Shown piece after piece: positions 1-7,995 of a stretch of DNA of 64,000 bases (the first letter of the stretch is position 1; each line of letters starts with the position of its first letter). Origin of the DNA: Candidatus Berkiella cookevillensis (lineage in GTDB: Bacteria; Pseudomonadota; Gammaproteobacteria; Berkiellales; Berkiellaceae); NCBI RefSeq assembly GCF_001431315.2, contig NZ_LKHV02000001.1, positions 372,001-436,000 of the forward strand. The letters are read 5' to 3'. The translations under genes and the position numbers were made by a program. Under the pieces are notes generated by a model, which worked only from the letters and a program-made list of their open reading frames with translations, made no database searches and was not told where the DNA came from.

Positions 1-71
1 AACAATGCTTCGACGAGCGTAATCAATTTTTGTTCCGGTTGATAAGCCGGTATTATGATGATGGGATACAT
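1..71 (-). CDS. Family 2 glycosyltransferase, N-terminus only (partial)
   Basis: A minus-strand reading frame starts with ATG at 71 and runs off the left edge of the window. The 23 visible residues begin MYPIIIIPAYQPEQ and continue KLITLVEAL. The hydrophobic strand followed by PAY-x-PE is the usual opening of a GT-A family 2 glycosyltransferase, where it binds the nucleotide-sugar. The start overlaps the last 19 bases of the upstream phosphatase-like gene, which suggests translational coupling in one operon. The acceptor and sugar cannot be told from so little. The family call is a good guess from the motif; the rest of the gene is outside the window. Confidence 0.6.
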   Translation of the reverse strand, partial: MYPIIIIPAYQPEQKLITLVEAL

Positions 72-1438
72 AATTCTTCACTTACAACATTTAATGAAGT
101 TTCAGATTGAGGTATTTCAACTTTTAATGAGAATTTCTCAGGTGATAGAAAATGATGCACATACTTGTTAAATTCATGATTAAACATGTGATCGGGAAAT
201 TTTATCTTATCAGAAAATACAGTGCCAATTGGAATATGCCTTCCTGTGCGAGTGACTATTTTGTCAAAATATTTGAAAAAAGCGTATGCATTATACTGAT
301 TTTTAAAGAGAACCTGCTTGTCAGATAAATCATCTGTAAAGTTGAGTTGATAAAATAATTTTGTTTCATCTTGGCTATTTTTTTCAACATGGAACAGATT
401 TTTATTTTCTATCTTTAAAGAGGCTAAAAAGTTATATGCATTTTGACAATCTTCTTTGGTTGCAAAAAAAGCATGTCCATCATGTGTCATATGTTGTTCT
501 ACTGCCACAGGCTTTAATCGCATGGCTTTTAAGAACGCTAGAGGATCCTTCTGACGATACAGTACCCATGGTTTTTCATGGTTTGTATTCATTTGTGACA
601 GGCCGTTGTGCACAATGATTTCATCATTGGGGAAATGCTCGGTAATAAGTGCTAGTATTTTATCAATAGTTTGCAACCCATGCAGTATTTCAGCGGTAAT
701 GCCGTCTGCCCCTTCTTTCCAATGGTGATGTTGAATATGAGCCAATGAATTTAAAAATAAAATAGAGCATCTAGGATTAAAGCGTCGTTTATATTTGATA
801 AATAATAAGGTTGAGACATAGTCAAAAAATGAAATAAAAATATAAGGTTTTTTGCCACGCTTTAAGAGTGAGCCAAGCAAGCTAAGACAAGATGCGAATA
901 TCTTGGTTCCTTGGCCTGATGTAAATATAAAATGAAAGAGCTTGAGTGCTTGAGAAAATAGCGTACTTATTTTTAAGCTTCTATAGTTTTTGGATACATA
1001 ACGAGGTAAATCCAGCAAATTGTTTAAGTCTTTTGGGTAAGCGTTTTCGCTAAACGTCCAAGGATCTGGTAAGAAAAATTGCACATTTTCTTTATTACGC
1101 CGTGCCCCATTCATGACACCCCAAATTCCGGTTGTAATATTATGATCGCTTAAGATTTCCCAGCTTTGAGCACATTGTAAATCAGGCAGGTCACCAAGAT
1201 GTTTGATCTTATGTTTTTGGCTTTGTGTGCCAGTATGAATCGAGACCCACTGCACCCATGGTTCTAGGTAGCCGCTGTTGTAGCGATCATTGGTTTTATA
1301 ATGCGCGCGATGTTTATTAAGTAACTTGCTTATATTAGGTAAGGAGTGTGCTTTAACAGCAGCTGTTAACAAATCAGTATTGAATTCATTGAGTTCTATG
1401 ATTAAAACATTTTCTTTTGGGGGGCTACTCTCTTCCAT
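53..1438 (-). CDS. Alkaline-phosphatase-fold (type I phosphodiesterase-like) protein
   Basis: A 461-residue protein without a signal peptide. It opens with a strand VLIIELNEFN (residues 11-20), where AlkP-fold enzymes carry the first metal ligand. Then comes WVSIHTGTQSQKHKI (about 64-78), which resembles the segment that holds the catalytic Thr/Ser and is followed by H-x-I. A late THDGHAFF motif could supply metal ligands. This pattern fits the sulfatase/phosphodiesterase/iPGM superfamily. Members of this type are often found in bacterial polysaccharide loci, and the overlapping glycosyltransferase start agrees with that. The substrate is unknown, and the usual metal sites are only partly recognisable, so it may be a diverged or non-classical member. 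Confidence 0.6.
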   Translation of the reverse strand: MEESSPPKENVLIIELNEFNTDLLTAAVKAHSLPNISKLLNKHRAHYKTNDRYNSGYLEPWVQWVSIHTGTQSQKHKIKHLGDLPDLQCAQSWEILSDHNITTGIWGVMNGARRNKENVQFFLPDPWTFSENAYPKDLNNLLDLPRYVSKNYRSLKISTLFSQALKLFHFIFTSGQGTKIFASCLSLLGSLLKRGKKPYIFISFFDYVSTLLFIKYKRRFNPRCSILFLNSLAHIQHHHWKEGADGITAEILHGLQTIDKILALITEHFPNDEIIVHNGLSQMNTNHEKPWVLYRQKDPLAFLKAMRLKPVAVEQHMTHDGHAFFATKEDCQNAYNFLASLKIENKNLFHVEKNSQDETKLFYQLNFTDDLSDKQVLFKNQYNAYAFFKYFDKIVTRTGRHIPIGTVFSDKIKFPDHMFNHEFNKYVHHFLSPEKFSLKVEIPQSETSLNVVSEELCIPSS

Positions 1439-1513
1439 AAAAAACCTTTGTTAGTTAATAAACAACATCATGTGCTTTTTAAGGCATATCATAACGTGCA
1501 ATATAGGTGAAAG

Positions 1514-1531
1514 CCATGTGTTGTGACTATA
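1514..1531. repeat. R1 element, right-end fragment
   Basis: The bases CCATGTGTTGTGACTATA match the right terminus of the full R1 elements at 20625-20771 and 36176-36301. No left half was found upstream, so this is a remnant. It lies just upstream of the thiamine promoter. Confidence 0.6.
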
Positions 1532-1570
1532 AAATAAAATGCATTGCTGTGTGTCTTGATGTGGCTTTGT

Positions 1571-1598
1571 TTGACATTTTCTGTATTTTCTTTATAGT
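1571..1598 (+). promoter_or_regulatory. Sigma70-type promoter for thiED
   Basis: A perfect TTGACA -35 box (1571-1576) is followed after 16 bases by TATAGT (1593-1598). Transcription would begin a few bases upstream of the TPP riboswitch at 1607, as expected for a riboswitch leader. Confidence 0.75.
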
Positions 1599-1606
1599 AA
1601 ATTTTT

Positions 1607-1693
1607 TCACCAGGGGTGCTTTTTATCACGTGATAAAAGGCTGAGAAATACCCTTAAAACCTGCTCTGGTTAATGCCTGCGGAGGGAGAGTGA
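1607..1693 (+). promoter_or_regulatory. TPP riboswitch (THI element)
   Basis: The conserved blocks of the thiamine-pyrophosphate aptamer are all present in order: CAGGGGTGC (1611-1619), GGCTGAGAAATACCC (1639-1653), ACCTG (1659-1663), and GGTTAATGCCTGCGGAGGGA (1668-1687). A P1 stem can form between TCAC (1607-1610) and GTGA (1690-1693). The variable P3 arm is a perfect palindrome, TTTTATCAC/GTGATAAAA (1621-1638). In this family, TPP binding lowers expression of the downstream genes, here thiE and thiD. Confidence 0.95.
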
Positions 1694-1746
1694 TGTTGAA
1701 CGATAGCGCTTTTGATTTCATAGGTTCTTCTTGATTGATTAAGTGT

Positions 1747-1772
1747 TGTAGATTCTACATTCATTTTTTTTT
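1747..1772 (+). terminator. Possible riboswitch-controlled terminator
   Basis: A short stem TGTAG-ATT-CTACA (1747-1759) is followed by a T-rich run up to about 1772, 24 bases before the thiE start. The 5 bp stem is weak, so control could instead act on translation through the GAGGAAAG ribosome site at about 1784-1791. Confidence 0.3.
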
Positions 1773-1795
1773 CTGCAATTTATTGAGGAAAGAAA

Positions 1796-2449
1796 ATGAA
1801 CAAAGAAATAAATAAAAATTTTTACAAGCTGATGCTTGTTACCCACCGACAAGATTGCCCTCTTGAGCAATATCTTATTTTTATAAAACGCTGTGTTGCT
1901 TTTGGCATTACGACTGTTCAATTGCGCGAAAAAAATGCGAGCCATCGCTTTTTAATTGAATTTGCTGCAAGGCTCAAAGAAATTTTAGATCCTCTCAATA
2001 TTCCATTGATCATCAATGATCGCCTTGATGTGGCACTTGCAAGCAATGCTTGTGGTGTTCATTTAGGACAATCAGATGGTTCTGTTTTGCATGCTCGGGC
2101 AATGTTAGGAGCACATAAAATAATAGGCACTTCTATCAACTCAATTGAAAGGCTCAAAGCTGCCAATGATTTGCCTATTGATTATATTGGGATGGGTGCT
2201 ATTTTCAGGACAAAAACGAAGCATAATGTCGTTAGACATTGGGGGGCGCAAGGACTGAATCAAGCTGCAAAATTAGCTCGTCATCCTATTGTTGCTATCG
2301 GCGGGATTACAACGAAGAACGTTGCTGATGTTTTGAAAAATGGTGCAAATGGCATTGCAGTGATCAGTGCTATTCATGATGCAAGTGATGCGCGAGAGGT
2401 AACGCAACAATTGCGTAAAAGTATTGATCTTAGATGTGATGGAAAATAA
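1796..2449 (+). CDS. thiE: Thiamine-phosphate synthase
   Basis: Joins HMP-pyrophosphate and the thiazole phosphate to make thiamine monophosphate in the cytosol. The 217 residues match the usual ThiE TIM barrel. Visible motifs are TTVQLREK (39-46), IINDR (72-76, substrate/Mg site), GVHLGQSD (87-94), the pyrophosphate loop GAIFRTKTKHN (134-144), AIGGI (167-171) and GIAVISAI (186-193). The start has a good GAGGAAAG ribosome site. It is the first gene behind the TPP riboswitch and is followed one base later by thiD. Neither thiC nor thiazole-synthesis genes are nearby, so this pair may serve salvage, or the rest may be elsewhere. Confidence 0.95.
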   Translation: MNKEINKNFYKLMLVTHRQDCPLEQYLIFIKRCVAFGITTVQLREKNASHRFLIEFAARLKEILDPLNIPLIINDRLDVALASNACGVHLGQSDGSVLHARAMLGAHKIIGTSINSIERLKAANDLPIDYIGMGAIFRTKTKHNVVRHWGAQGLNQAAKLARHPIVAIGGITTKNVADVLKNGANGIAVISAIHDASDAREVTQQLRKSIDLRCDGK

Positions 2450-2450
2450 G

Positions 2451-3254
2451 ATGCGGCATAAATGTTTGTCGATAGCTGGTTTTGATGGTTCAGGTGGCGC
2501 AGGCATTCAAGCAGATTTAAAAACCTTTTCTGCTTTTGGATGCTATGGTATGAGCGTTTTAACGGCATTGCCTGTGCAAAATACAATCGGTGTCAGGCGT
2601 TGTTATACTCTGCCATTGCAATGCATTGAAGAGCAGATGCATGCTATTTTTGAAGATATTGTACCTTGTAGTATTAAGATTGGTATGCTCTTTTCAGTGG
2701 AAATTATTCAATTGATTGCGCATTTTTTGGAAAAATATGCGAAAGATATTCCAATTGTTTTAGATCCGGTAATGCTGGCTAAGAGTGGAGATGCATTATT
2801 GCAAGTGGATGCCATCGATGCTTTGAAACAATATATTATACCATTATCCACAATCGTGACGCCGAATTTACCAGAGGCTCATGAACTCACTGGGTGCATG
2901 GGGGAGATGCCTGTGGTTGCCAATGTTTTGCTGTCTTTAGGTGCAAGCGCTGTTTTGCTCAAAGGTGGACATACTCAGGATGAGCATGCAAATGATTTCT
3001 ATCTTGATAATACAGGAAAGTATCTTTGGCTAAAGAGTCAACGTCTCATATCCAATAATACACATGGCACAGGTTGCACACTGTCTGCGGCGATAGCCTC
3101 TTGTTTGGCCTTAGGTAAAGATTTACCAAGCAGTTGCCAGATAGCAAAGCATTATTTATTTCATGCATTACAAGCCGCACAGCTAAATTCTGTTGGCAAA
3201 GGGCATGGACCTGTGCATCACTTTTATCATATTTGGCCAACACTACAATGGTAG
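2451..3254 (+). CDS. thiD: Hydroxymethylpyrimidine (phosphate) kinase
   Basis: Phosphorylates HMP and HMP-phosphate to give the pyrimidine donor for ThiE. Ribokinase-fold motifs are clear: SIAGFDGSGGAGIQADLKTF near the N-terminus (GF replaces the common GS), VLDPVMLAKSGDALL, VTPNLPEA, VLLKGGH and the anion-hole/catalytic NTHGTGCTLSAAIAS. ATG at 2451 is preferred because a GGAAAA site precedes it and it follows the thiE stop by one base. An in-frame ATG at 2439 and a TTG at 2424 would overlap thiE. About 267 residues, normal for ThiD. Co-transcribed with thiE under the TPP riboswitch. Confidence 0.93.
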   Translation: MRHKCLSIAGFDGSGGAGIQADLKTFSAFGCYGMSVLTALPVQNTIGVRRCYTLPLQCIEEQMHAIFEDIVPCSIKIGMLFSVEIIQLIAHFLEKYAKDIPIVLDPVMLAKSGDALLQVDAIDALKQYIIPLSTIVTPNLPEAHELTGCMGEMPVVANVLLSLGASAVLLKGGHTQDEHANDFYLDNTGKYLWLKSQRLISNNTHGTGCTLSAAIASCLALGKDLPSSCQIAKHYLFHALQAAQLNSVGKGHGPVHHFYHIWPTLQW

Positions 3255-3409
3255 ATTTTTGAGAATTCTGTATATTTAGGGAAGCAGTGTTTATCTATGT
3301 AGGTAGTTTTCTAAATATTTGTTGTCGTGACATACTAATAAGCTACAATTTACAGCCAGGATAGAAGATAATAGACAATATCCTTCTTTGGCTACAAACA
3401 GGAAGTTTC

Positions 3410-4387
3410 ATGCAATCACTTTTATCTTATGGCTCACAAGAATTCTTATCAAAACCACTTTGGATGTGGGTTATCTTTTTGTCGATTGTTTTGGTGCTGA
3501 TTGCGCTCGATTTAGGTGTTTTTAATCGTAAAGATAAAGAAATTGATATTAAAACAAGTCTACGAATGTATGCATGTTATTTTTCAATTGGTCTAGGCTT
3601 TGGCGGATGGATATGGTGGTACTTAGGACAAGCTGCCGCCTTTACTTATTGGACAGGGTTTGTTGTTGAACAAACTTTATCGATGGACAACATCTTTGTG
3701 ATGTCGATGATTTTCACTTATTTTTCTATTCCGCGACAATATCAGCATCGGGTCTTGTTTTATGGGATCTTAGGGGTGATTGTTTTAAGAGGTACGATGA
3801 TTGCCCTAGGTACTGTCATTGTAAGCCAGTTTCAATGGGTACTTTATTTGTTTGCACTGTTTTTGATATTTACTGGACTTAAAATGCTCGTCAAGCAAGG
3901 TGGGGAAACAGATATATCAAAAAATCCAATATTACGGTATTTAAGTAAAACTTCTTGGGTTACGTCAAAGATACATGGGCATAGTTTTTTTGTTAGAGAA
4001 CAGAACCCTAAAACAGGTAAATTAGAGCTTTATATTACGCCTTTATTTGTAGCATTGATTATGATTGAAATTGCAGATGTTATTTTTGCGGTTGATTCTA
4101 TTCCTGCTATTTTTTCGATTACCACAGATCCTTATTTAATATATACCAGTAATATTTTTGCAATCTTAGGGTTGCGCTCTTTGTATTTTGCATTGGCAGC
4201 AATGCTGAGTTATTTTGTGTATTTGCAGTTTACCTTAGCAATTATATTGATGTTTATAGGCTCAAAAATCTTTATCACAGAAGTGTTTGGTCTCGTAAAA
4301 TTTCCGCCCATCGTATCGTTTCTGGTTACAGTAGGTATATTGCTGATAGGGATCATTCTGTCTATTGTAAAAGGCAGAAAGAAATAG
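3410..4387 (+). CDS. TerC/Alx-family integral membrane protein
   Basis: A 325-residue membrane protein with about nine hydrophobic segments. It carries the two family signatures with acidic residues inside membrane helices: VEQTLSMDNIFVMSMIF (about residues 86-102) and EIADVIFAVDSIPAIFSIT (about 223-241). TerC/Alx/MeeF proteins have been linked to manganese export and to tellurite or alkaline response. The exact ion here is inferred only. I looked at the 155 bp upstream for a yybP-ykoY manganese riboswitch and did not recognise one. The next gene (DUF2062) begins about 40 bases downstream, so the two are probably co-transcribed. Confidence 0.9.
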   Translation: MQSLLSYGSQEFLSKPLWMWVIFLSIVLVLIALDLGVFNRKDKEIDIKTSLRMYACYFSIGLGFGGWIWWYLGQAAAFTYWTGFVVEQTLSMDNIFVMSMIFTYFSIPRQYQHRVLFYGILGVIVLRGTMIALGTVIVSQFQWVLYLFALFLIFTGLKMLVKQGGETDISKNPILRYLSKTSWVTSKIHGHSFFVREQNPKTGKLELYITPLFVALIMIEIADVIFAVDSIPAIFSITTDPYLIYTSNIFAILGLRSLYFALAAMLSYFVYLQFTLAIILMFIGSKIFITEVFGLVKFPPIVSFLVTVGILLIGIILSIVKGRKK

Positions 4388-4429
4388 CTGGTTTAATTGC
4401 TAATATTTGCTTGTTATGGAGAAAGGCTA

Positions 4430-5002
4430 TTGCGCAATTGGTTTAAGAAATATGTGCCTTCTAAAACGATTAAAAATCATGAGGGTTTAAGTTGGATAAA
4501 AAACCGACTACATGATAGTAGTTTATGGCATCTGAATCGTCATTCAGTGGCGCGTGGCGTAGCAATCGGATTGTTTGTTGCTTTTATTCCATTACCCTTA
4601 CAAATGCTTTTGGCTGCTGTGCTTTCTGTTTTTACCAGATCGAATTTACCTATTGCAGTTGCCTTAACTTGGGTTACCAATCCCATTACGTTCTTTCCTA
4701 TTAATTATTTCATTTATAGGGTAGGTAAATGGGTCTTGAATGATCCAGTTACTACTTTCGTGATGAAAGATTTTGATTGGGAAGGAAAACATTGGAGTGA
4801 AATAGGATCTCACTTTCTGCATTGGTTGGAGAGTATGAGCGTCGCATTTTTAGTTGGCTTGCCCATTGTTGCTATTACTTTATCGATTTTAGGATACATT
4901 TTAATTCATGTTATCTGGAAAATGAGTGCTTATTATCGATGGTATCAACGAAAAAAACGTATTGAACGTAAGAAGAAATTGCGCCGTACAGGGCGCGATT
5001 AA
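4430..5002 (+). CDS. DUF2062 membrane protein
   Basis: A small membrane protein with the DUF2062 hallmarks: SVARGVAIGLFVAFIPLPLQ, then a second hydrophobic stretch and the conserved LTWVTNPITFFPINYFIYRVG. It ends in a very basic tail (RKKRIERKKKLRR). TTG at 4430 is chosen as start because GGAG and AAGG (4418-4426) lie at proper distance; an earlier in-frame TTG at 4397 has no such site. The biochemical role of the family is not established. It sits between TerC and a CNNM/CorC protein, both possible metal-handling membrane proteins, so a role in envelope ion balance is conceivable. Confidence 0.8.
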   Translation: MRNWFKKYVPSKTIKNHEGLSWIKNRLHDSSLWHLNRHSVARGVAIGLFVAFIPLPLQMLLAAVLSVFTRSNLPIAVALTWVTNPITFFPINYFIYRVGKWVLNDPVTTFVMKDFDWEGKHWSEIGSHFLHWLESMSVAFLVGLPIVAITLSILGYILIHVIWKMSAYYRWYQRKKRIERKKKLRRTGRD

Positions 5003-5026
5003 CATACTTGAAAGGACTGATAGTGC

Positions 5027-6367
5027 ATGTATGATTTGTTTTTATTGTTTTTAGCAATATTATTGGTATTTCTGAATGCCTTTTTTGTGGCCGCTGAGTT
5101 TAGTATGGTTAAATTACGCCATACACGTGTGCAGGCAATTAAAAATCATTATGGGCTGCGTGGTCGCATATTGGAGCAGGTACATACGCATTTAGATGCC
5201 TATTTATCCGCTTGTCAATTAGGTATTACCTTGGCATCTTTAGGTTTAGGTTGGCTGGGTAAGCCTGCCTTTGCACATTTTTTACAATCTGCTTTTATCT
5301 TTGTTGGCCTTGAATCTCCAGAGTTACTTGATATTACGTCCTTTTTCTTTGCATTTTTTATCATTTCATTTTTACATATTGTTGTTGGGGAGCTGATGCC
5401 AAAATCATTGGCTATTCGTCAGTCTGAAGTTGTCTCTCTATGGACCGCAACGCCACTCTATGGATTTTATTGGTTAATGTATCCGGCTATTTGGTTGCTG
5501 AATTTATGTTCAAACTTCCTATTAAAAGTATTTGGTTTAGATGCGCAACATCATCATGAGAATGTTTATTCATCCAGGGAAATAAAAACAATTCTAAATG
5601 CGAGTCATATTCATGGAGAATTGACAGAAGACGAAGCGGATATTATAGAGCAAACAATGGATCTGGCAGATTTAGATGTGACTGAAATCATTCGTCCTGC
5701 AGAAGAAATGGTGATGATCGATATTACACAACCTATAGATGCTATTTTTCAAAAAATCATTGAGTATCGCTATAGTCGGTATCCTGTTTATGATCCTGAA
5801 AAGAAAGAAATCATTGGTATTATTCATGTAAAAGATTTGTTTGATGCTTTTTTACGTCAAGATAAAATTGTTGATTTAAGAAAGTTTATCAGGCCGGCCA
5901 TTCGAATACCACATTATCTGCCGGCTTTAGATTTATTGCATAAATTTCGTAATGGTATGACGCATTTTGCATTAGTATACAAAGGTAAGCATGCATTGAT
6001 AGGCTTTGTGACACTTGATAATTTATTACAAATCATGATTGGTCATATCAAAGATGAGTTTCATCGAACCCAAGATGATTGGATGCAAAACCAAGAAGGG
6101 CATATCATTGCAAAAGGTAAATGTACATTGTATGCCCTGGAGAAGGCTTTGGGCTGTGATATTACCGTTACTGAAGAAGAAAAGGATGTTAGTACTTTAG
6201 CAGGACTCATTATTGAGCGCATAGGTAAAATACCTGAAAAAGGTGAAACGATTCATTTTGCAGAGTTTGATGCGCTGATTGAAGAAGTGCAAGGTGCGCA
6301 TATTAAAAGAGTGAAGGTTTTCTCTAAAATTCAGCCTAACATTAGTGAAGATAAACCAATCGCCTAA
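5027..6367 (+). CDS. CNNM/CorC (HlyC)-type hemolysin-family membrane protein
   Basis: 446 residues with the standard three-part layout: an N-terminal DUF21 membrane domain (about 1-190; FLNAFFVAAEFSMVKLR, SACQLGITLASLGLGWLGKP, VVGELMPKSLAI), a CBS pair (about 200-335; REIKTIL, YSRYPVYD, IGIIHVKDLF) and a C-terminal CorC_HlyC domain (about 350-435). Family members are implicated in Mg2+/Co2+ or Na+ transport; the name hemolysin is historical. The CBS pair is expected to bind adenine nucleotides. It is third in the TerC-DUF2062-CNNM run with 24 bases to the preceding gene, and a strong terminator follows. Confidence 0.9.
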   Translation: MYDLFLLFLAILLVFLNAFFVAAEFSMVKLRHTRVQAIKNHYGLRGRILEQVHTHLDAYLSACQLGITLASLGLGWLGKPAFAHFLQSAFIFVGLESPELLDITSFFFAFFIISFLHIVVGELMPKSLAIRQSEVVSLWTATPLYGFYWLMYPAIWLLNLCSNFLLKVFGLDAQHHHENVYSSREIKTILNASHIHGELTEDEADIIEQTMDLADLDVTEIIRPAEEMVMIDITQPIDAIFQKIIEYRYSRYPVYDPEKKEIIGIIHVKDLFDAFLRQDKIVDLRKFIRPAIRIPHYLPALDLLHKFRNGMTHFALVYKGKHALIGFVTLDNLLQIMIGHIKDEFHRTQDDWMQNQEGHIIAKGKCTLYALEKALGCDITVTEEEKDVSTLAGLIIERIGKIPEKGETIHFAEFDALIEEVQGAHIKRVKVFSKIQPNISEDKPIA

Positions 6368-6382
6368 AATCCTTAAATTCGT

Positions 6383-6423
6383 AGATATTGATTGACTATA
6401 CTTCAATCAATATCTGCTTTTTT
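6383..6423 (+). terminator. Rho-independent terminator after the TerC-CNNM run
   Basis: A perfect 12 bp stem AGATATTGATTG (6383-6394) / CAATCAATATCT (6404-6415) with a 9-base loop is followed by GCTTTTTTG. It lies between convergent genes; the reverse strand lacks an equally good T-run. Confidence 0.85.
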
Positions 6424-6452
6424 GCGTAAAGGTTGATAAATGTTTTTATTCT

Positions 6453-7454
6453 TTAAGACTGAATAGCTTGACAAAATTTTTCTAAAACAATATTTCTGCC
6501 ACATAAAATAACGACGTTATTTTTATCTCTATAGTTTTTAGACTGTTGCATAAGTCCAGCAACAGCCACAGCAGCAGCGCCTTCAATGATGATGCGTTTT
6601 TTTGCAGCAATGAGCCGCATGGCTGCTTTAATTTCAGATTCTTCAACCAGAATAAAATCATCAATTATTTTCTTACAAAGTTCAAAGGTAATAGAGTCAT
6701 GTTCTACATTACCTGCAGTTGCGTCAGAGAGTGTTTCAGATTCTGCTACTTCAATTATTTTGCCTTGTGCGAGGCTGTGATGCAGCGTTGGGGCATTTTT
6801 CGGACTGCAAGCTATGATATTTATATCAGGATTGTAGGCTTTCAAATAAAGGCCTATACCTGAAATAAGCCCGCCGCCACCGACAGAGATAAAACAATTA
6901 TCAATCGATTTAATGTCTTGGTTGAGTTCAATGCCCAGCGTACCTTGACCTGCAATGACCAGAGGATCGTTATAAGGCGAGATGTAGCTTAAATTTTCTT
7001 TTTGTGCGAATGCTCGGGCTGTTGTTTCTGCGGCAAGGCAATTTCCATCAACGGCAACAATCTTTGCGCCCAAACTTTGTATCGCATGTGTATTAAAAGT
7101 GTTAGCCGTTTTTGATAAGAAAACAGTTGCTTTATAGTGTGCGTATTTTGCTGCTAATGCAACGGCTAAACCGTGATTACCATTGGAGGCACAAATAATA
7201 CCGCGCTCACCAATAGATTTATCCAAAGAGAGAATTTTATTTAATGCACCGCGTAATTTGAAAGAGCCTGATTTTTGAAGTTGCTCATGTTTCAGATAGA
7301 CAGATGAACCAAAATGTTGAGAAAGTAAAATACTCTTTTCTGAATGGGTTTTACGAATAAAAGACTTAATTCTTGTGTGTGCAACTTCAATGTCGGATAC
7401 AGTGATCATGATTTTTTGAGTACTGGTTAATGAAATAGGATTTAGTGTAATCAT
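6453..7454 (-). CDS. Threonine/serine dehydratase (PLP fold type II)
   Basis: Deaminates threonine to 2-oxobutyrate and/or serine to pyruvate. The PLP lysine is in SGSFKLRGA (Lys66). The substrate loop SNGNHGLAVA, the phosphate-binding glycine loop ISVGGGGLISG, and EGAAAVAVAG are present. At the site that faces the pyridine nitrogen the family usually has SGGN; here it reads CGRN. There is no C-terminal ACT domain, so it is the short catabolic or racemase-like type rather than isoleucine-regulated IlvA. The start at 7454 is uncertain: MITVSDIEVAHTRIK from residue 16 (start 7409) aligns better with the family N-terminus, but neither has a strong ribosome site. Confidence 0.85.
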   Translation of the reverse strand: MITLNPISLTSTQKIMITVSDIEVAHTRIKSFIRKTHSEKSILLSQHFGSSVYLKHEQLQKSGSFKLRGALNKILSLDKSIGERGIICASNGNHGLAVALAAKYAHYKATVFLSKTANTFNTHAIQSLGAKIVAVDGNCLAAETTARAFAQKENLSYISPYNDPLVIAGQGTLGIELNQDIKSIDNCFISVGGGGLISGIGLYLKAYNPDINIIACSPKNAPTLHHSLAQGKIIEVAESETLSDATAGNVEHDSITFELCKKIIDDFILVEESEIKAAMRLIAAKKRIIIEGAAAVAVAGLMQQSKNYRDKNNVVILCGRNIVLEKFCQAIQS

Positions 7455-7995
7455 AATTACTCAAAAAACACAATCATGCATTGCTTGGTTGTTATTTTTG
7501 AATTAGAGCTGTCTTTCCAACTATAAAATTTGTGGGCTAATTCTCAGAAAAATAAATACTGATTCTTCCCTTAGCTATGCTTGTGTCGAAGCATCGGGGC
7601 TTAGAATGGAAATTATGTTTATAAGATGAATCATGTCGTTTTTATAACATTGTGATTATTATTGTGCGGCGAAGCATTTTTTTATATGCCATTCAAAAGT
7701 CTGTGTCCTAAAAATAGATCTTGTGAGTGCTTAAGATAGAACTTAGAATGCTGTTTCATTCAAAAGGACTGATATTAATTTTACTTTTGCGTCAACAAGG
7801 AACAGTGAGCGCATAAATCGATGATAGTCTTCATGCTTGAATTTTAAGCAATGTTGGATTGGGTTTTCACAATCTTCTTTACTCCCAAGTAAACTCCGGT
7901 TGTTCTTAGTTTTATGCCTCATTCAACACGTGCCAAATCAATTGTGGATATCATTTATAAATTTAATAATATGCAATCACGAGCGGAGATGAATT
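7455..7995. other. Intergenic region, 541 bp, no gene seen
   Basis: It lies between divergent genes and should hold the promoters of both. I see no convincing reading frame, tRNA or repeat. A small dyad ATGCTT/AAGCAT occurs near 7576-7593. The ribosome site of the next gene, GCGGAGATGAATT, is at the right edge. Confidence 0.5.

Noticed and set aside
3255-3409. yybP-ykoY manganese riboswitch before terC
   Set aside because: The conserved sequence blocks of that class were not found in the 155 bp leader.
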